A stretch of DNA of 49,334 nt from positions 1 to 49,334 of the forward strand of contig NZ_SKCH01000027.1 in assembly GCF_005434945.1 (NCBI RefSeq). The letters are read 5' to 3'. Below are positions 8,739-16,930 of the stretch, piece after piece (position 1 is the stretch's first letter; each line of letters begins with the position of its first letter). A program made the position numbers and the translations under genes. The DNA comes from Prescottella subtropica (GTDB taxonomy: Bacteria > Actinomycetota > Actinomycetes > Mycobacteriales > Mycobacteriaceae). The notes beneath the pieces were generated by a model that saw nothing but the letters and a program-made list of their open reading frames with translations, was not told the DNA's origin and ran no database searches.

Positions 8739-9772
8739 TCGGGCAGGCGCAGCGCACCCGGTTCCGGGTGGTGCTCGCGATCGCGACGATCGTGCTGCTC
8801 GTCGTCGCGACCGCGGGTATCCTCGTCGGCTCGGTCGGTGTCGACCCGGCGACGGCGTGGCGGATCCTCGGGCACCGGATCGTCGGATCCGGGATGATCA
8901 GCCCGGACTGGACGCGGTCGCAGGACCTCATCATCGCCGACGCCCGCGCCCCCCGGGTTCTGCTGGCCGGGGTGGTCGGGGCGGGACTCGCCCTGGTGGG
9001 CACCACGATTCAGGCGGTGGTGCGTAACCCGCTGGCCGGGCCCGGCATCCTCGGGGTGTCCGCGGGCGCCGCGGTCGGCGCGGTGGCGGTGCTGCGGTTC
9101 GGACTCGGCGCGCAGGCGGTGCTGCTGCCGGTCGCCGCATTCGGCGGGGCGCTCGCCGCGATGCTCGTCGTCCTCGTCGTGGCCCGCGGCCGCGGCGCGC
9201 TCGAACCGACCCGGCTGGTCCTCGCCGGCACCGCGGTGTCGGCGGTGCTCAGTGCGCTGACGTCACTGATGGTGCTCACCTCCCCGGATCAGAGCCTCGC
9301 CGGGCAGGTCCTGCAGTGGACGCTCGGCGGATTCGGCGGCGCCCGCTGGGACCGACTGCTCGTCCCGGTCGTCGTGCTCGCGGTGTCGTGCCTGGCGCTG
9401 ATGCCGCTGGCCCGGCACCTCAACGTGCTCCTCGCCGGCGACGAATCCGCCACCGCCCTCGGCCTCGACGTGCGCCGCATGCGGTTCGGGCTGATCGTCG
9501 GCTGCGCGGTCCTCACCGGGGTCCTCGTCGCGGTGTCCGGTGTGGTCGGCTTCGTCGGGCTGATGATCCCGCACATCGCCCGCATGCTCGTCGGCTCCGA
9601 CCACCGCCGGGTACTGCCCGTCGCGCTCGTCGTCGGTGCCGGGTTCGCGATCGCCGCAGATCTGGTGGCGCGCACCGTGATGATCCCGCAGGAGATTCCC
9701 GTCGGAATCGTCACCGCGCTCGTCGGCGGCCCCTATTTCGTGTGGCTGCTGCGCCGCACCACGAGCCGGTGA
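8735..9772 (+). CDS. btuC: cobalamin ABC transporter, permease
   Basis: A 345-residue FecCD/BtuC-family integral membrane protein with about nine or ten hydrophobic helices. Family hallmarks are DARAPRVLLAGVVGAGLALVG, the NPLAGPGILGVSAGAAVGA stretch, ALGLDVRRMR, and the ATPase-contacting region VVGFVGLMIPHIARMLVGSDHR. The GTG start lies within the btuF stop (GTGA), so translation is likely coupled. It would form the channel dimer with BtuD on the inside and receive substrate from BtuF. The frame is open upstream of 8735, but that part is a shadow of btuF. Confidence 0.9.
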   Translation: MIGQAQRTRFRVVLAIATIVLLVVATAGILVGSVGVDPATAWRILGHRIVGSGMISPDWTRSQDLIIADARAPRVLLAGVVGAGLALVGTTIQAVVRNPLAGPGILGVSAGAAVGAVAVLRFGLGAQAVLLPVAAFGGALAAMLVVLVVARGRGALEPTRLVLAGTAVSAVLSALTSLMVLTSPDQSLAGQVLQWTLGGFGGARWDRLLVPVVVLAVSCLALMPLARHLNVLLAGDESATALGLDVRRMRFGLIVGCAVLTGVLVAVSGVVGFVGLMIPHIARMLVGSDHRRVLPVALVVGAGFAIAADLVARTVMIPQEIPVGIVTALVGGPYFVWLLRRTTSR

Positions 9773-9779
9773 GGCGATC

Positions 9780-10535
9780 GTGCTGACCTTCGACCACGTC
9801 ACCGTCCGCGCCGGGCACACCACCCTCGTCGACGACGTGTCCCTCGACGTCCGGGCGGGGGAGGTGCTCGCGCTCGTCGGACCGAACGGCAGCGGCAAGT
9901 CGTCGCTGCTGCGCACCGCCTACCGGGCGATCCGGCCCGCGTCCGGGACCGTCACCCTCGCCGGACGGGACGTGTGGCGCACCCCGGTCCGCGCGATCGG
10001 CCGCACCGTCGGCGTCGTCGCCCAGCACACCCCGGCCGACTTCCCGCTCAGCGTCGCCGACGTGGTGCTGCTGGGCCGGGCCGCGCACAAGGGACTGTTC
10101 GACGCCGACGACAGCCTCGACCACCAACTGGTGATCGCGGGACTCGACGCCGTCGAGATGCTCGATCGTGCCGACGACGACTTCGCGACCCTCTCCGGTG
10201 GGGAACGGCAGCGGGTGCTGGTGGCGCAGGCGCTCGCGGGGGAGCCGTCGGTACTGCTGTTCGACGAACCCACCAACCACCTCGACGTCCGACACCAGTA
10301 CGCGTTGATGAAACTCGTTCGCGCCCAGTCCTGTACGGCTGTCGTCGCCCTGCACGACCTGGGTCTCGCGGCACGTTTCTGCGACCGGGTCGCGGTCCTG
10401 CACGACGGCCGGGTGTGGGGGGTGGGGACACCGGAGGAGATCGTCACCGCGGGACTGCTCGACGAGGTGTACGGGGTGAAGGCCGACATTCGGGCGCACC
10501 CGATCGACGGCAGCCCGATGGTGGTCGTGCTGTGA
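9780..10535 (+). CDS. btuD: cobalamin ABC transporter, ATP-binding protein
   Basis: A 251-residue ATPase of the iron-siderophore/cobalamin importer class. It shows the Walker A loop VGPNGSGKSSLL, the Q-loop in GVVAQHTPADFPLS, the signature LSGGERQRVLVAQALA, the Walker B VLLFDEPTNHLDVRH, and the switch His in ALHDLGLAARFCDRVAVL. It begins with GTG seven bases after the btuC stop and ends by overlapping the next gene, so it is in one operon under the riboswitch. Confidence 0.9.
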   Translation: MLTFDHVTVRAGHTTLVDDVSLDVRAGEVLALVGPNGSGKSSLLRTAYRAIRPASGTVTLAGRDVWRTPVRAIGRTVGVVAQHTPADFPLSVADVVLLGRAAHKGLFDADDSLDHQLVIAGLDAVEMLDRADDDFATLSGGERQRVLVAQALAGEPSVLLFDEPTNHLDVRHQYALMKLVRAQSCTAVVALHDLGLAARFCDRVAVLHDGRVWGVGTPEEIVTAGLLDEVYGVKADIRAHPIDGSPMVVVL

Positions 10536-11335
10536 AGTGGGGTGTGCTCAGCCACGTGGACACCGACCCGCGTCCGGGCGTCGCGATCGAGCAGACGATC
10601 CGGTTGGCCCGCGTCGCCGAGGACCTCGGATTCGACTCGTTCTGGATCGCGCAGCACCGCTTCGGCGACCAGCGCGGCGTGATGCCGAGTCCGCTGGTGC
10701 TGCTCGCCGCCCTCGCCCGCGAGACCGACCGCATCGAGTTGGGGACCGCGTCGATCGCGGCCGCATTCGAGGATCCGCGCCGGCTCGTCGAGGACGCCGC
10801 CGTCGTCGACGCACTCACGTCGGGTCGGCTGCAACTGGGGCTCGGGAGCGGATCGTCGCCGCGGGCGTCGGCGGCGTGGGGACTCGACCACGACGACCGC
10901 CGGGCCCGGTTCTGGCGGACGGTCGACGACATCCTGGGTGCCGCCGACGGTATCGGTGCGGGGGAACGGCACACGGTGGTGCCGTCGGCGGCCGGTCTAC
11001 GGGAACGCACCTGGATCACCAGCGGCAGCGCGGGCGGGGTGCGGTCCGCCGCCGACCGCGGGCTCGGCCTGATCGTCGGACGCCGCTCCGTCGGCCCGGA
11101 CGGACCCCGCGCCGAGGACGAACGCGTCGCCGGACTCGTCCGCGACTACCGCCGGTACGCCGGGGACCGGGCGCGGGTGGCACTGTCCCGGCCGATCGGC
11201 GCGGTCGAGGACCTACGCGACGACCCGGGAGCCGCGCTCGCCGACCACATTCTGATCCACAACCGCCCGCACACCGTCCCCCACGAGGCGACGGTGGCGG
11301 GCCTGAGACTGGTTGCGGAGCGGATGCGGGGCTAG
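10532..11335 (+). CDS. luciferase-like flavin-dependent oxidoreductase
   Basis: A 267-residue member of the bacterial luciferase-like (LLM) family, which uses reduced flavin or F420. Signatures are AEDLGFDSFWIAQHRFG near residue 35, SPLVLLAALARETDRIELG, and a DALTSGRLQLGLGSGSS turn. It is shorter than typical members (about 320-350 residues). The GTG start overlaps the btuD stop (GTGA), so it appears to be the fourth gene of the riboswitch-controlled operon. A role in corrinoid metabolism is not established; the link is positional only. Its stop codon TAG is part of the -10 box of the next gene. Confidence 0.78.
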   Translation: MKWGVLSHVDTDPRPGVAIEQTIRLARVAEDLGFDSFWIAQHRFGDQRGVMPSPLVLLAALARETDRIELGTASIAAAFEDPRRLVEDAAVVDALTSGRLQLGLGSGSSPRASAAWGLDHDDRRARFWRTVDDILGAADGIGAGERHTVVPSAAGLRERTWITSGSAGGVRSAADRGLGLIVGRRSVGPDGPRAEDERVAGLVRDYRRYAGDRARVALSRPIGAVEDLRDDPGAALADHILIHNRPHTVPHEATVAGLRLVAERMRG

Positions 11336-11344
11336 GTTGGCGGC
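11333..11344 (+). promoter_or_regulatory. leaderless promoter -10 of the PucR-type regulator
   Basis: TAGGTT (11333-11338) followed by six bases and ATG at 11345. The first three bases are the stop codon of the preceding gene. No ribosome binding site is present. Confidence 0.5.
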
Positions 11345-12577
11345 ATGGGGGAGCAGTCGCGCGCCGAGATCTGGTTGCGGACCTACATCGCCTCGACGTG
11401 GACGCCGGACGAGTTGCACGCGTTCCTGGACGGGCTCGAGGAGTCGTTCGCCGCGGACGTGCCGGAGTTGGCGGCGGACGCCGAACTGCATCGGGACCTG
11501 CGGGCCGCGCTGCGCAGCCAGCTGGCGGTGTTCCTCGATGCGAGCCGGCTGCCCGAGGGTGGCCCGGTCACCGCACCGGTGTCCGCGGAGGCCCACGCCC
11601 TGGCCCGCACCGTCGCGCAACGCGGCCTGGAACTGCGGGTGCTGTCGCAGCTCTACCACGCCGGACATCGCGCGGTGCTCGGGTTCGCGACCGGATTCCT
11701 CGAGCAGGAGGACCTCGATCCGCGATTCGTGCTGCAGGTGCTGACCACGATGTGGTCGCAGACCAGTGAACTGCTCAACACGATGCTCGACGAACTCGCC
11801 GTCACCTACACCGACGAGCGGGAACGACTGCTGCAGGGCGCGTTCGCGTCCCGGCTCGAGGCGGTCCGCGAGATCCTCGACGGGGTCGGGGTCGGGGTCG
11901 GGGTCGGGGACGAGGCGCAGGCGTCGAGCCGGCTCGGGTATCCGCTGCGGCTGCCGCACACCGCGATCGTCGCCTGGATCGACGACCCGGCTGTCTTCAC
12001 CGGCTCCCTCGACACGGTGGTGACGCGGATGGCCGACGGCCGGCGGGTGTTGACGGTGCCGTCGGGGGCGCGCGGCGTGTGGGCGTGGATCGTGCACGAC
12101 GCCGCGGACATCGGTATCGACGACGTGCCGGCGGGCGTGCGGATCGCGGTCGGCGACACCGCCCCCGGCATCGACGGGTTCCGGCGCAGCCACCGCGAAG
12201 CCGCGGCGGCGCAGCGGATCGCGGAAACGGCAGTCGCAGGCGCCCCGGTCACCCGCTACACCGACGTGGAGGTGGTGTCGCTGCTGTCCGCGAGCCCGGA
12301 GGCGACGCGGGTCCTCGTCGAGCGGGAACTCGCGGGCCTGCTCGGCGCCGATCCGGCGTCCGGGCGTCTGCGGGACACCCTGCGAGCGGTCTTGGGCTGC
12401 AACGGCAACCACGAGGCCGCCGCGAGGCGGCTCGGCATCCACAAGAACACCGTCCGGTATCGGATGCAGCGGATCGAGGAACTCCTCGGCGGGGATCCGT
12501 CGACGCGCAGGCTGCCCCTCGAACTCGCGTTGGAATGGGTGACGGTGTCCGGGGTGGATGGAGTGTCCGGCGGGTAG
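11345..12577 (+). CDS. PucR/CdaR-type transcriptional regulator
   Basis: A 410-residue regulator. The C-terminal 60 residues are the PucR helix-turn-helix: LRDTLRAVLGCNGNHEAAAR then RLGIHKNTVRYRMQRIEELL. The N-terminal half is helical (AEIWLRTYIASTW, DELHAFLDGLEESF) and the middle resembles the GGDEF-like/CdaR sensor region. Residues about 180-187 are a Val-Gly repeat encoded by four GGGGTC units. The protein appears leaderless. The regulated genes and the ligand are unknown. It is followed after 67 bases by the DUF5685 gene on the same strand. Confidence 0.8.
   Translation: MGEQSRAEIWLRTYIASTWTPDELHAFLDGLEESFAADVPELAADAELHRDLRAALRSQLAVFLDASRLPEGGPVTAPVSAEAHALARTVAQRGLELRVLSQLYHAGHRAVLGFATGFLEQEDLDPRFVLQVLTTMWSQTSELLNTMLDELAVTYTDERERLLQGAFASRLEAVREILDGVGVGVGVGDEAQASSRLGYPLRLPHTAIVAWIDDPAVFTGSLDTVVTRMADGRRVLTVPSGARGVWAWIVHDAADIGIDDVPAGVRIAVGDTAPGIDGFRRSHREAAAAQRIAETAVAGAPVTRYTDVEVVSLLSASPEATRVLVERELAGLLGADPASGRLRDTLRAVLGCNGNHEAAARRLGIHKNTVRYRMQRIEELLGGDPSTRRLPLELALEWVTVSGVDGVSGG
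11882..11905 (+). repeat. tandem hexanucleotide (GGGGTC)4 inside a coding region
   Basis: Four perfect copies of GGGGTC (two codons each, Gly-Val) lie between the N-terminal and sensor parts of the PucR-type regulator. Changes in copy number would keep the reading frame and alter only the length of a Val-Gly linker. Confidence 0.85.
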
Positions 12578-12644
12578 GGCGACCGTCACGGTGCATGATG
12601 TTCCGGGAACCACGCTCAGGTAGCTGTGTTCGGGAGGAATCGTC

Positions 12645-13568
12645 ATGCTCGGTCTCGTCCACCCCTGTTCTGCGGGCCTGGGCCCGGAACTGCGTGAGCA
12701 GTGGCGCGCACACCTGTGCGGCACCTGTCTCGCGCTGCGGTCGGGGGCCGGGCAGGTCGCCCGGGCGACGACGAACACCGATGCGGTGCTGCTGTCCGCG
12801 CTGGTGGAGGCGCAGCAACCGGAGACCGCGGCGACCCGGACCGCGGGCCCGTGCCCGCTGCGGAAGTCCGTGCGCCCGCAGGTCATCGCGCCGAGCGAGC
12901 TCAGTGTGCGACTCGGGGCGACCGCATCCCTCACGCTGGCCGCCGCGAAGGTCGACGACACCGTCGCCGAACAGCGCGCCGGTCTGGCACCGCGGCGGCG
13001 GGGCGTCGGACTCCTGGCGGCCGCCGGCACCCGATGGGCGCGCAAGGCGCGGCGGGACCACCGGGTCGCCGATGCCGCCGGGGTCCCGCAGGTGCTCGAC
13101 CGGCTCGCCGGGCAGGCCGCGGTGGAGTCCCGGTCGACGGCGCTACCGGAGATCACCGCCCCGACGGCGGACGCGGTGTCCGCGATGTTCGCGGCCACCG
13201 CCGACCTGGCCGGCGTGCCGGAGAATCGGGACGCGCTCGCGGACCTCGGCCGGATGTACGGCGAGTACGCGCACCTGCAGGACGCGGTCGAGGACCTCGA
13301 GGCCGACCGTGCCGCCGGTGTCTACAACCCACTCGACGCCACGGGCACCACCGTCGAACAGGCGCGGGAGCGGATGCGGCACCTCGGACGGCAGGCCGCC
13401 GACGCACTGGGGCGGATCCGGATGCGGGACGACCGGCTGGTGCGACCCCTGCTGCTCGGGGCGATGGCGGTGGCGATGCTCGCCGACGGCGCACCGGGCA
13501 GGAAGAAGCAGCCGAAGGGCAGTTCCTGCTGTGACTGCTGTGAAGTCTGTGACTGCTGCGACAGCTGA
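12645..13568 (+). CDS. DUF5685 family protein with C-terminal cysteine cluster
   Basis: A 307-residue protein of unknown function. The start MLGLVHPCSAGLGPELREQW, the HLCGTCLALR stretch and the following TNTDAVLLSALVEA match the general pattern of DUF5685 (MFGYV...YCGLCraLG...DxTFLALL). It is mostly helical, with a downstream acidic segment (HLQDAVEDLEADRAAGVYNP) that looks like a metal-binding or isoprenoid-synthase-like helix. The tail is GSSCCDCCEVCDCCDS, seven Cys in eleven residues, preceded by a Lys-rich stretch. A clear ribosome binding site (GGGAGGAA) precedes the ATG. Cys pairs at both ends suggest metal or Fe-S binding, but this is inference. It is convergent with the arsenic operon. 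Confidence 0.75.
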   Translation: MLGLVHPCSAGLGPELREQWRAHLCGTCLALRSGAGQVARATTNTDAVLLSALVEAQQPETAATRTAGPCPLRKSVRPQVIAPSELSVRLGATASLTLAAAKVDDTVAEQRAGLAPRRRGVGLLAAAGTRWARKARRDHRVADAAGVPQVLDRLAGQAAVESRSTALPEITAPTADAVSAMFAATADLAGVPENRDALADLGRMYGEYAHLQDAVEDLEADRAAGVYNPLDATGTTVEQARERMRHLGRQAADALGRIRMRDDRLVRPLLLGAMAVAMLADGAPGRKKQPKGSSCCDCCEVCDCCDS

Positions 13569-13595
13569 CGCGGTGTCCTGACCACCTGGCACCCT

Positions 13596-13652
13596 GCCGC
13601 GGGAGGTTGCTGCGCACGCCTCTCGATGTTCGGTACAGCAGCCTCCCGCGGC
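13596..13652. terminator. bidirectional hairpin between DUF5685 gene and arsC
   Basis: A 17-base stem (13596-13612 with 13636-13652, one G-T mismatch) encloses a loop of about 23 bases. It lies between two convergent genes. There is no T-run, as is usual in high-GC actinobacteria. Confidence 0.6.
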
Positions 13653-13674
13653 GGCGGCGGTCGGTCCCGGTCGG

Positions 13675-14073
13675 TCAACTCTCGCCGGTCAACTCCGCGA
13701 TCAGCGCCTCCACCCGCACCCGGATCGCGTCCCGGATCGGCCGGACCGCGTCGAGGCCCTGCCCGGCGGGGTCGTCGAACACCCAGTCGCGGTAGGACTT
13801 TCCGGGGAACACCGGGCACGTGTCGCCGCAGCCCATCGTGATCACCACGTCGGAGTCCTGGACGGCGTCGACGGTGAGGATCTTCGGGTTCTGCGTCGAG
13901 ATGTCGATACCGACCTCGGCCATCGCGGCCACGGCGGCGGGGTTGACCTGGTCGGCGGGGGCGCTCCCGGCGGAGCGGACCTCGATCCGTCCGGCAGCCA
14001 GATGGGTCAGGAACCCGGCCGCCATCTGCGACCGTCCGGCGTTGTGGACGCACACGAACAGCACACTGGGCAT
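13675..14073 (-). CDS. arsC: arsenate reductase (low-molecular-weight phosphatase fold)
   Basis: A 132-residue enzyme that reduces arsenate to arsenite in the cytoplasm. The phosphatase loop C8-VHNAGR-S (CX5R) is intact, and the redox pair lies in MGCGDTCPVFPGKSYRDW (Cys82, Cys86), followed by DDPAG. This pattern matches actinobacterial ArsC proteins, some of which use mycothiol and mycoredoxin; which electron donor is used here cannot be told from sequence. It is the last gene of a leftward arsR-acr3-arsC operon; its ATG lies one base after the acr3 stop. Confidence 0.9.
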   Translation of the reverse strand: MPSVLFVCVHNAGRSQMAAGFLTHLAAGRIEVRSAGSAPADQVNPAAVAAMAEVGIDISTQNPKILTVDAVQDSDVVITMGCGDTCPVFPGKSYRDWVFDDPAGQGLDAVRPIRDAIRVRVEALIAELTGES

Positions 14074-14074
14074 G

Positions 14075-15145
14075 TCAGGACTCCTTCACGGCGCTGAAGC
14101 GTTTACGCAGCGCGAGCGAGACGTAGACGAGGGCGACGAGGACCGGCACCTCGATCAGCGGCCCGACTACTCCGGCGAGGGCCTGCCCGGAGGTGACGCC
14201 GTAGGTGGCGATCGCAACCGCGATGGCGAGTTCGAAGTTGTTGCCGGCCGCGGTGAACGCGAGGGTCGTGGTGCGGGCGTAGCCCAGGCCCATTACGGCA
14301 CCGAGCAGGTAGCCGCCGCCCCACATGATCGCGAAGTACGCGAGCAGCGGGAGCGCGATCCGTGCGACGTCCCACGGTTGCGAGGTGATCTGCTCACCCT
14401 GCAGCGCGAACAGGATCACGACGGTGAACAGCAGCCCGTACAGCGCCCACGGCCCGATCTTCGGCAGGAACGTCGACTCGTACCAGTCGCGCCCCTTCGC
14501 CTTCTCCCCGAAGTGCCGAGTCAGGAATCCGGCGAGCAGGGGGATGCCGAGGAAGATCAGGACCGAGGCCGCGATCTGCCACGGGGAGACGTCGATCGTG
14601 GTCTGCTCGAGGCCCAGCCGGCCGGGCAGCACCGACAGGTAGAACCAGCCGAGCACCGCGAACATGATCACCTGGAAGACGGAGTTGATCGCCACCAGGA
14701 CCGCCGCCGCTTCGCGGTCCCCGCAGGCGAGGTCGTTCCAGATGATGACCATCGCGATGCAGCGGGCGAGGCCGACGATGATCAACCCGGTCCGGTATTC
14801 GGGCAGGTCGGGTAGGAAGATCCAGGCGAGGGCGAACATCAGCGCCGGGCCGAGCACCCAGTTCAGCAGCAGCGACCCGAGCAGCAGACGCCGGTCGCCG
14901 GTGACGGTGTCGAGGCGGTCGTAGCGGACCTTCGCCAGCACCGGATACATCATGATCAGCAGGCCGGCGGCGATCGGCAGGGAGATGCCGTCGATCTCCA
15001 CCGCGCTCAGGGTGTCCCCGAGGCCCGGGATCGTCCGGCCCAGCAGCAGGCCGGCGAGCATTGCGGCGCCGATCCACACCGGCAGGAACCGGTCGAGTGT
15101 CGAAAGCCTACCTGCGGCAACGGGTCCGGTGGCTGTGTCGCTCAC
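14075..15145 (-). CDS. acr3: arsenite efflux transporter, Acr3 family
   Basis: A 356-residue membrane protein with about ten hydrophobic helices that exports arsenite. Hallmarks are LSTLDRFLPVWIGAAML at the N-terminus, the conserved Cys in GLARCIAMVIIWNDLACGD, and the charged helix TAAGNNFELAIAVAIATYG. I chose the GTG at 15145 because it overlaps the arsR stop (GTGA), giving translational coupling. The open frame upstream to 15361 is the antisense-free shadow of arsR. The product would work with ArsC downstream. Confidence 0.92.
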   Translation of the reverse strand: MSDTATGPVAAGRLSTLDRFLPVWIGAAMLAGLLLGRTIPGLGDTLSAVEIDGISLPIAAGLLIMMYPVLAKVRYDRLDTVTGDRRLLLGSLLLNWVLGPALMFALAWIFLPDLPEYRTGLIIVGLARCIAMVIIWNDLACGDREAAAVLVAINSVFQVIMFAVLGWFYLSVLPGRLGLEQTTIDVSPWQIAASVLIFLGIPLLAGFLTRHFGEKAKGRDWYESTFLPKIGPWALYGLLFTVVILFALQGEQITSQPWDVARIALPLLAYFAIMWGGGYLLGAVMGLGYARTTTLAFTAAGNNFELAIAVAIATYGVTSGQALAGVVGPLIEVPVLVALVYVSLALRKRFSAVKES

Positions 15146-15483
15146 GGGGCCACCTCCGCGCACCGCGACGACGCGACGGCCGGTGCGGCGTCGAAACGCA
15201 GCACCGCAGACAGCCGTTCGAGTGCCGCCGGAACGATCCGGTAGTACACCCAGGTGCCGCGCCGCTCGTGCTCGACCAGTCCGGCCTCGCGCAGCACCTT
15301 CAGGTGGTGCGAGACGGTCGGCTGCGACAGCTCGAAGGCTCCCGAGATGTCGCACACGCACGCCTCGCCGCTCTCGTGGGCGGCGACGATCCCGAGCATC
15401 TGCAGGCGCACCGGATCGCCGAGCGCCTTGAACATCCGGGCGTCGGCGAGTGTCCCGTCCGCGACCGCTGATTGATTCGACAT
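15142..15483 (-). CDS. arsR: ArsR-type arsenic-responsive repressor
   Basis: A 113-residue winged-helix repressor. The sensor Cys pair is in EACVCDI next to the recognition helix region LSQPTVSHHLKVLREAGLVE, followed by the wing GTWVYYRIVP. Binding of arsenite or antimonite to the CxC thiols should release DNA. It is the first gene of the operon. Its first four codons form one arm of a perfect inverted repeat that spans the promoter, so autoregulation at its own start is likely. Confidence 0.92.
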   Translation of the reverse strand: MSNQSAVADGTLADARMFKALGDPVRLQMLGIVAAHESGEACVCDISGAFELSQPTVSHHLKVLREAGLVEHERRGTWVYYRIVPAALERLSAVLRFDAAPAVASSRCAEVAP

Positions 15484-15510
15484 GTGTCTATATTGACAGA
15501 TGTCGAATCA
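15473..15510. promoter_or_regulatory. arsR operator: nested inverted repeats over the start codon
   Basis: A perfect 11-base inverted repeat TGATTCGACAT (15473-15483) and ATGTCGAATCA (15500-15510) surrounds a 16-base A/T-rich core. The core holds a second inverted repeat, TGTC-tatatt-GACA (15485-15498). The left arm contains the arsR ATG and its first codons. The site sits between arsR and the divergent P450 gene, about 130 bases from the latter. Confidence 0.65.
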
Positions 15511-15639
15511 GTGGCGCCACTCGCTGTGTGCGCGGCACAAAACGTGACGGACGGTTGTGCCGATCGGCCAAGCGCGCCCGCCGTCGACCGTGTGACGATG
15601 GTCATGACAGGCGACGGTCTCCGAGAGAGGGTGTGCGAC

Positions 15640-16887
15640 ATGGCAGTTCCCGGTGTTCCCGACGGTTTCGACTTCACCGACCCCGACGTGTACGAGCAGC
15701 GACTCCCCGTCGAGGAGTTCGCGGCACTGCGCCGGTCGGAGCCGGTGCACTGGGTGGAGCAGTCGCCCACGACGGGCGGTTTCGCCGACGAGGGGTACTG
15801 GGCGGTGACCCGGCACGCGGACGTCAAGGAGGTCTCCCGCCGCAGCGACATCTTCTCGTCGTGGGAGAACACCGCGATCGCCCGGTTCTCCGACGACCTG
15901 CCCCGTGAGAACGTCGAGATGCTGCGGCACCTGCTGCTCAACAAGGACGGCGTCGAGCACACCGCGCTGCGCAAGATCGTCTCGCGCGCGTTCACGCCCC
16001 GAGCGGTGCAGGGCCTGCGCGCCGCGCTGAAGGAGCGGGCCGAGAAGATCGTCACGGAGGCCGCCGGGTCGGGCCGCGGCGACTTCGTCGAACAGGTGGC
16101 GTCCGAGTTGCCGCTGCAGGCCATCGCGGAACTCATCGGGGTGCCGCAGGAGGACCGGCACAAGATCTTCCACTGGTCGAATCAGATGATGGGCTACGAC
16201 GATCCGGAGTTCGCGCAGGAATCCCTGGTGGCGTCGACGGAGATCCTCGCGTACTCGTACGCGATGGCGGAGGATCGCCGCACGTGCCCCGCGGACGACA
16301 TCCTCACCGCCCTCGTCGACGCCGAAATCGACGGCGGCGCCCTCGATTCCGCGGACTTCGGGTTCTTCGTGCTGCTGCTTGCGGTCGCCGGCAACGAGAC
16401 CACCCGCAACGCGATCACCCACGGCATCCTGGCGTTCATGGACAACCCGGACCAGTGGGAGCTGTTCCGGCGGGAGCGGCCGGCCACCGCGATCGACGAG
16501 ATCGTCCGCTGGGCCAGCCCGGTCGTCGGCTTCCAGCGCACCGCGACGGTGGACACCGAACTCGGCGGGCAGCAGATCCACAAGGGTGACCGGGTGGTGA
16601 TGTTCTACGCGTCCGCCAACTTCGACGAGGACGTCTTCGAGAACCCGATGACGTTCGACATCACCCGCACCGGCAACGACCACCTCGGTTTCGGCGGCAC
16701 CGGTGCCCACTACTGCATCGGCGCGAACCTCGCCCGCATGGAGATCGAGCTGATCTTCGACGCCATCGCCGACCACATGCCCGACATCACGGCGCTCGGT
16801 GATCCGCGGCGGCTGCGGTCCGGATGGATCAACGGCATCAAGGAACTTCGCGTCGACTACGGCGGCGGCTGCCCGGTCCCGCACTGA
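15640..16887 (+). CDS. cyp125: cytochrome P450, CYP125-type (sterol side-chain C26/27 hydroxylase)
   Basis: A 415-residue P450. The N-terminus (GFDFTDPDVYEQRLPVEEFA), VEQVASELPLQAIAELIGVP, the I-helix AVAGNETTRN, the ExxR region EIVRWASPV, and the heme loop FGGTGAHYCIGANLARM closely follow what I recall of M. tuberculosis CYP125, which oxidises the terminal methyl of cholesterol or cholestenone. The Cys axial ligand is present. I chose the ATG at 15640 with an AG-rich site upstream; the open frame extends to 15472 but overlaps the ars operator. No other sterol genes are in the window, so either the family member has another substrate or this is a second copy. A ferredoxin partner is not adjacent. 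Confidence 0.85.
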   Translation: MAVPGVPDGFDFTDPDVYEQRLPVEEFAALRRSEPVHWVEQSPTTGGFADEGYWAVTRHADVKEVSRRSDIFSSWENTAIARFSDDLPRENVEMLRHLLLNKDGVEHTALRKIVSRAFTPRAVQGLRAALKERAEKIVTEAAGSGRGDFVEQVASELPLQAIAELIGVPQEDRHKIFHWSNQMMGYDDPEFAQESLVASTEILAYSYAMAEDRRTCPADDILTALVDAEIDGGALDSADFGFFVLLLAVAGNETTRNAITHGILAFMDNPDQWELFRRERPATAIDEIVRWASPVVGFQRTATVDTELGGQQIHKGDRVVMFYASANFDEDVFENPMTFDITRTGNDHLGFGGTGAHYCIGANLARMEIELIFDAIADHMPDITALGDPRRLRSGWINGIKELRVDYGGGCPVPH

Positions 16888-16917
16888 CCGCGCCGGGCAA
16901 CCGGTCGGTCCGCACGC

Positions 16918-16930
16918 TACTGTCGTGTTT
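16918..16930 (+). promoter_or_regulatory. leaderless promoter -10 of the secreted hydrolase
   Basis: TACTGT (16918-16923) is followed by seven bases and the GTG at 16931. This supports the choice of that start over an in-frame GTG at 16925. No ribosome binding site is seen. Confidence 0.5.
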
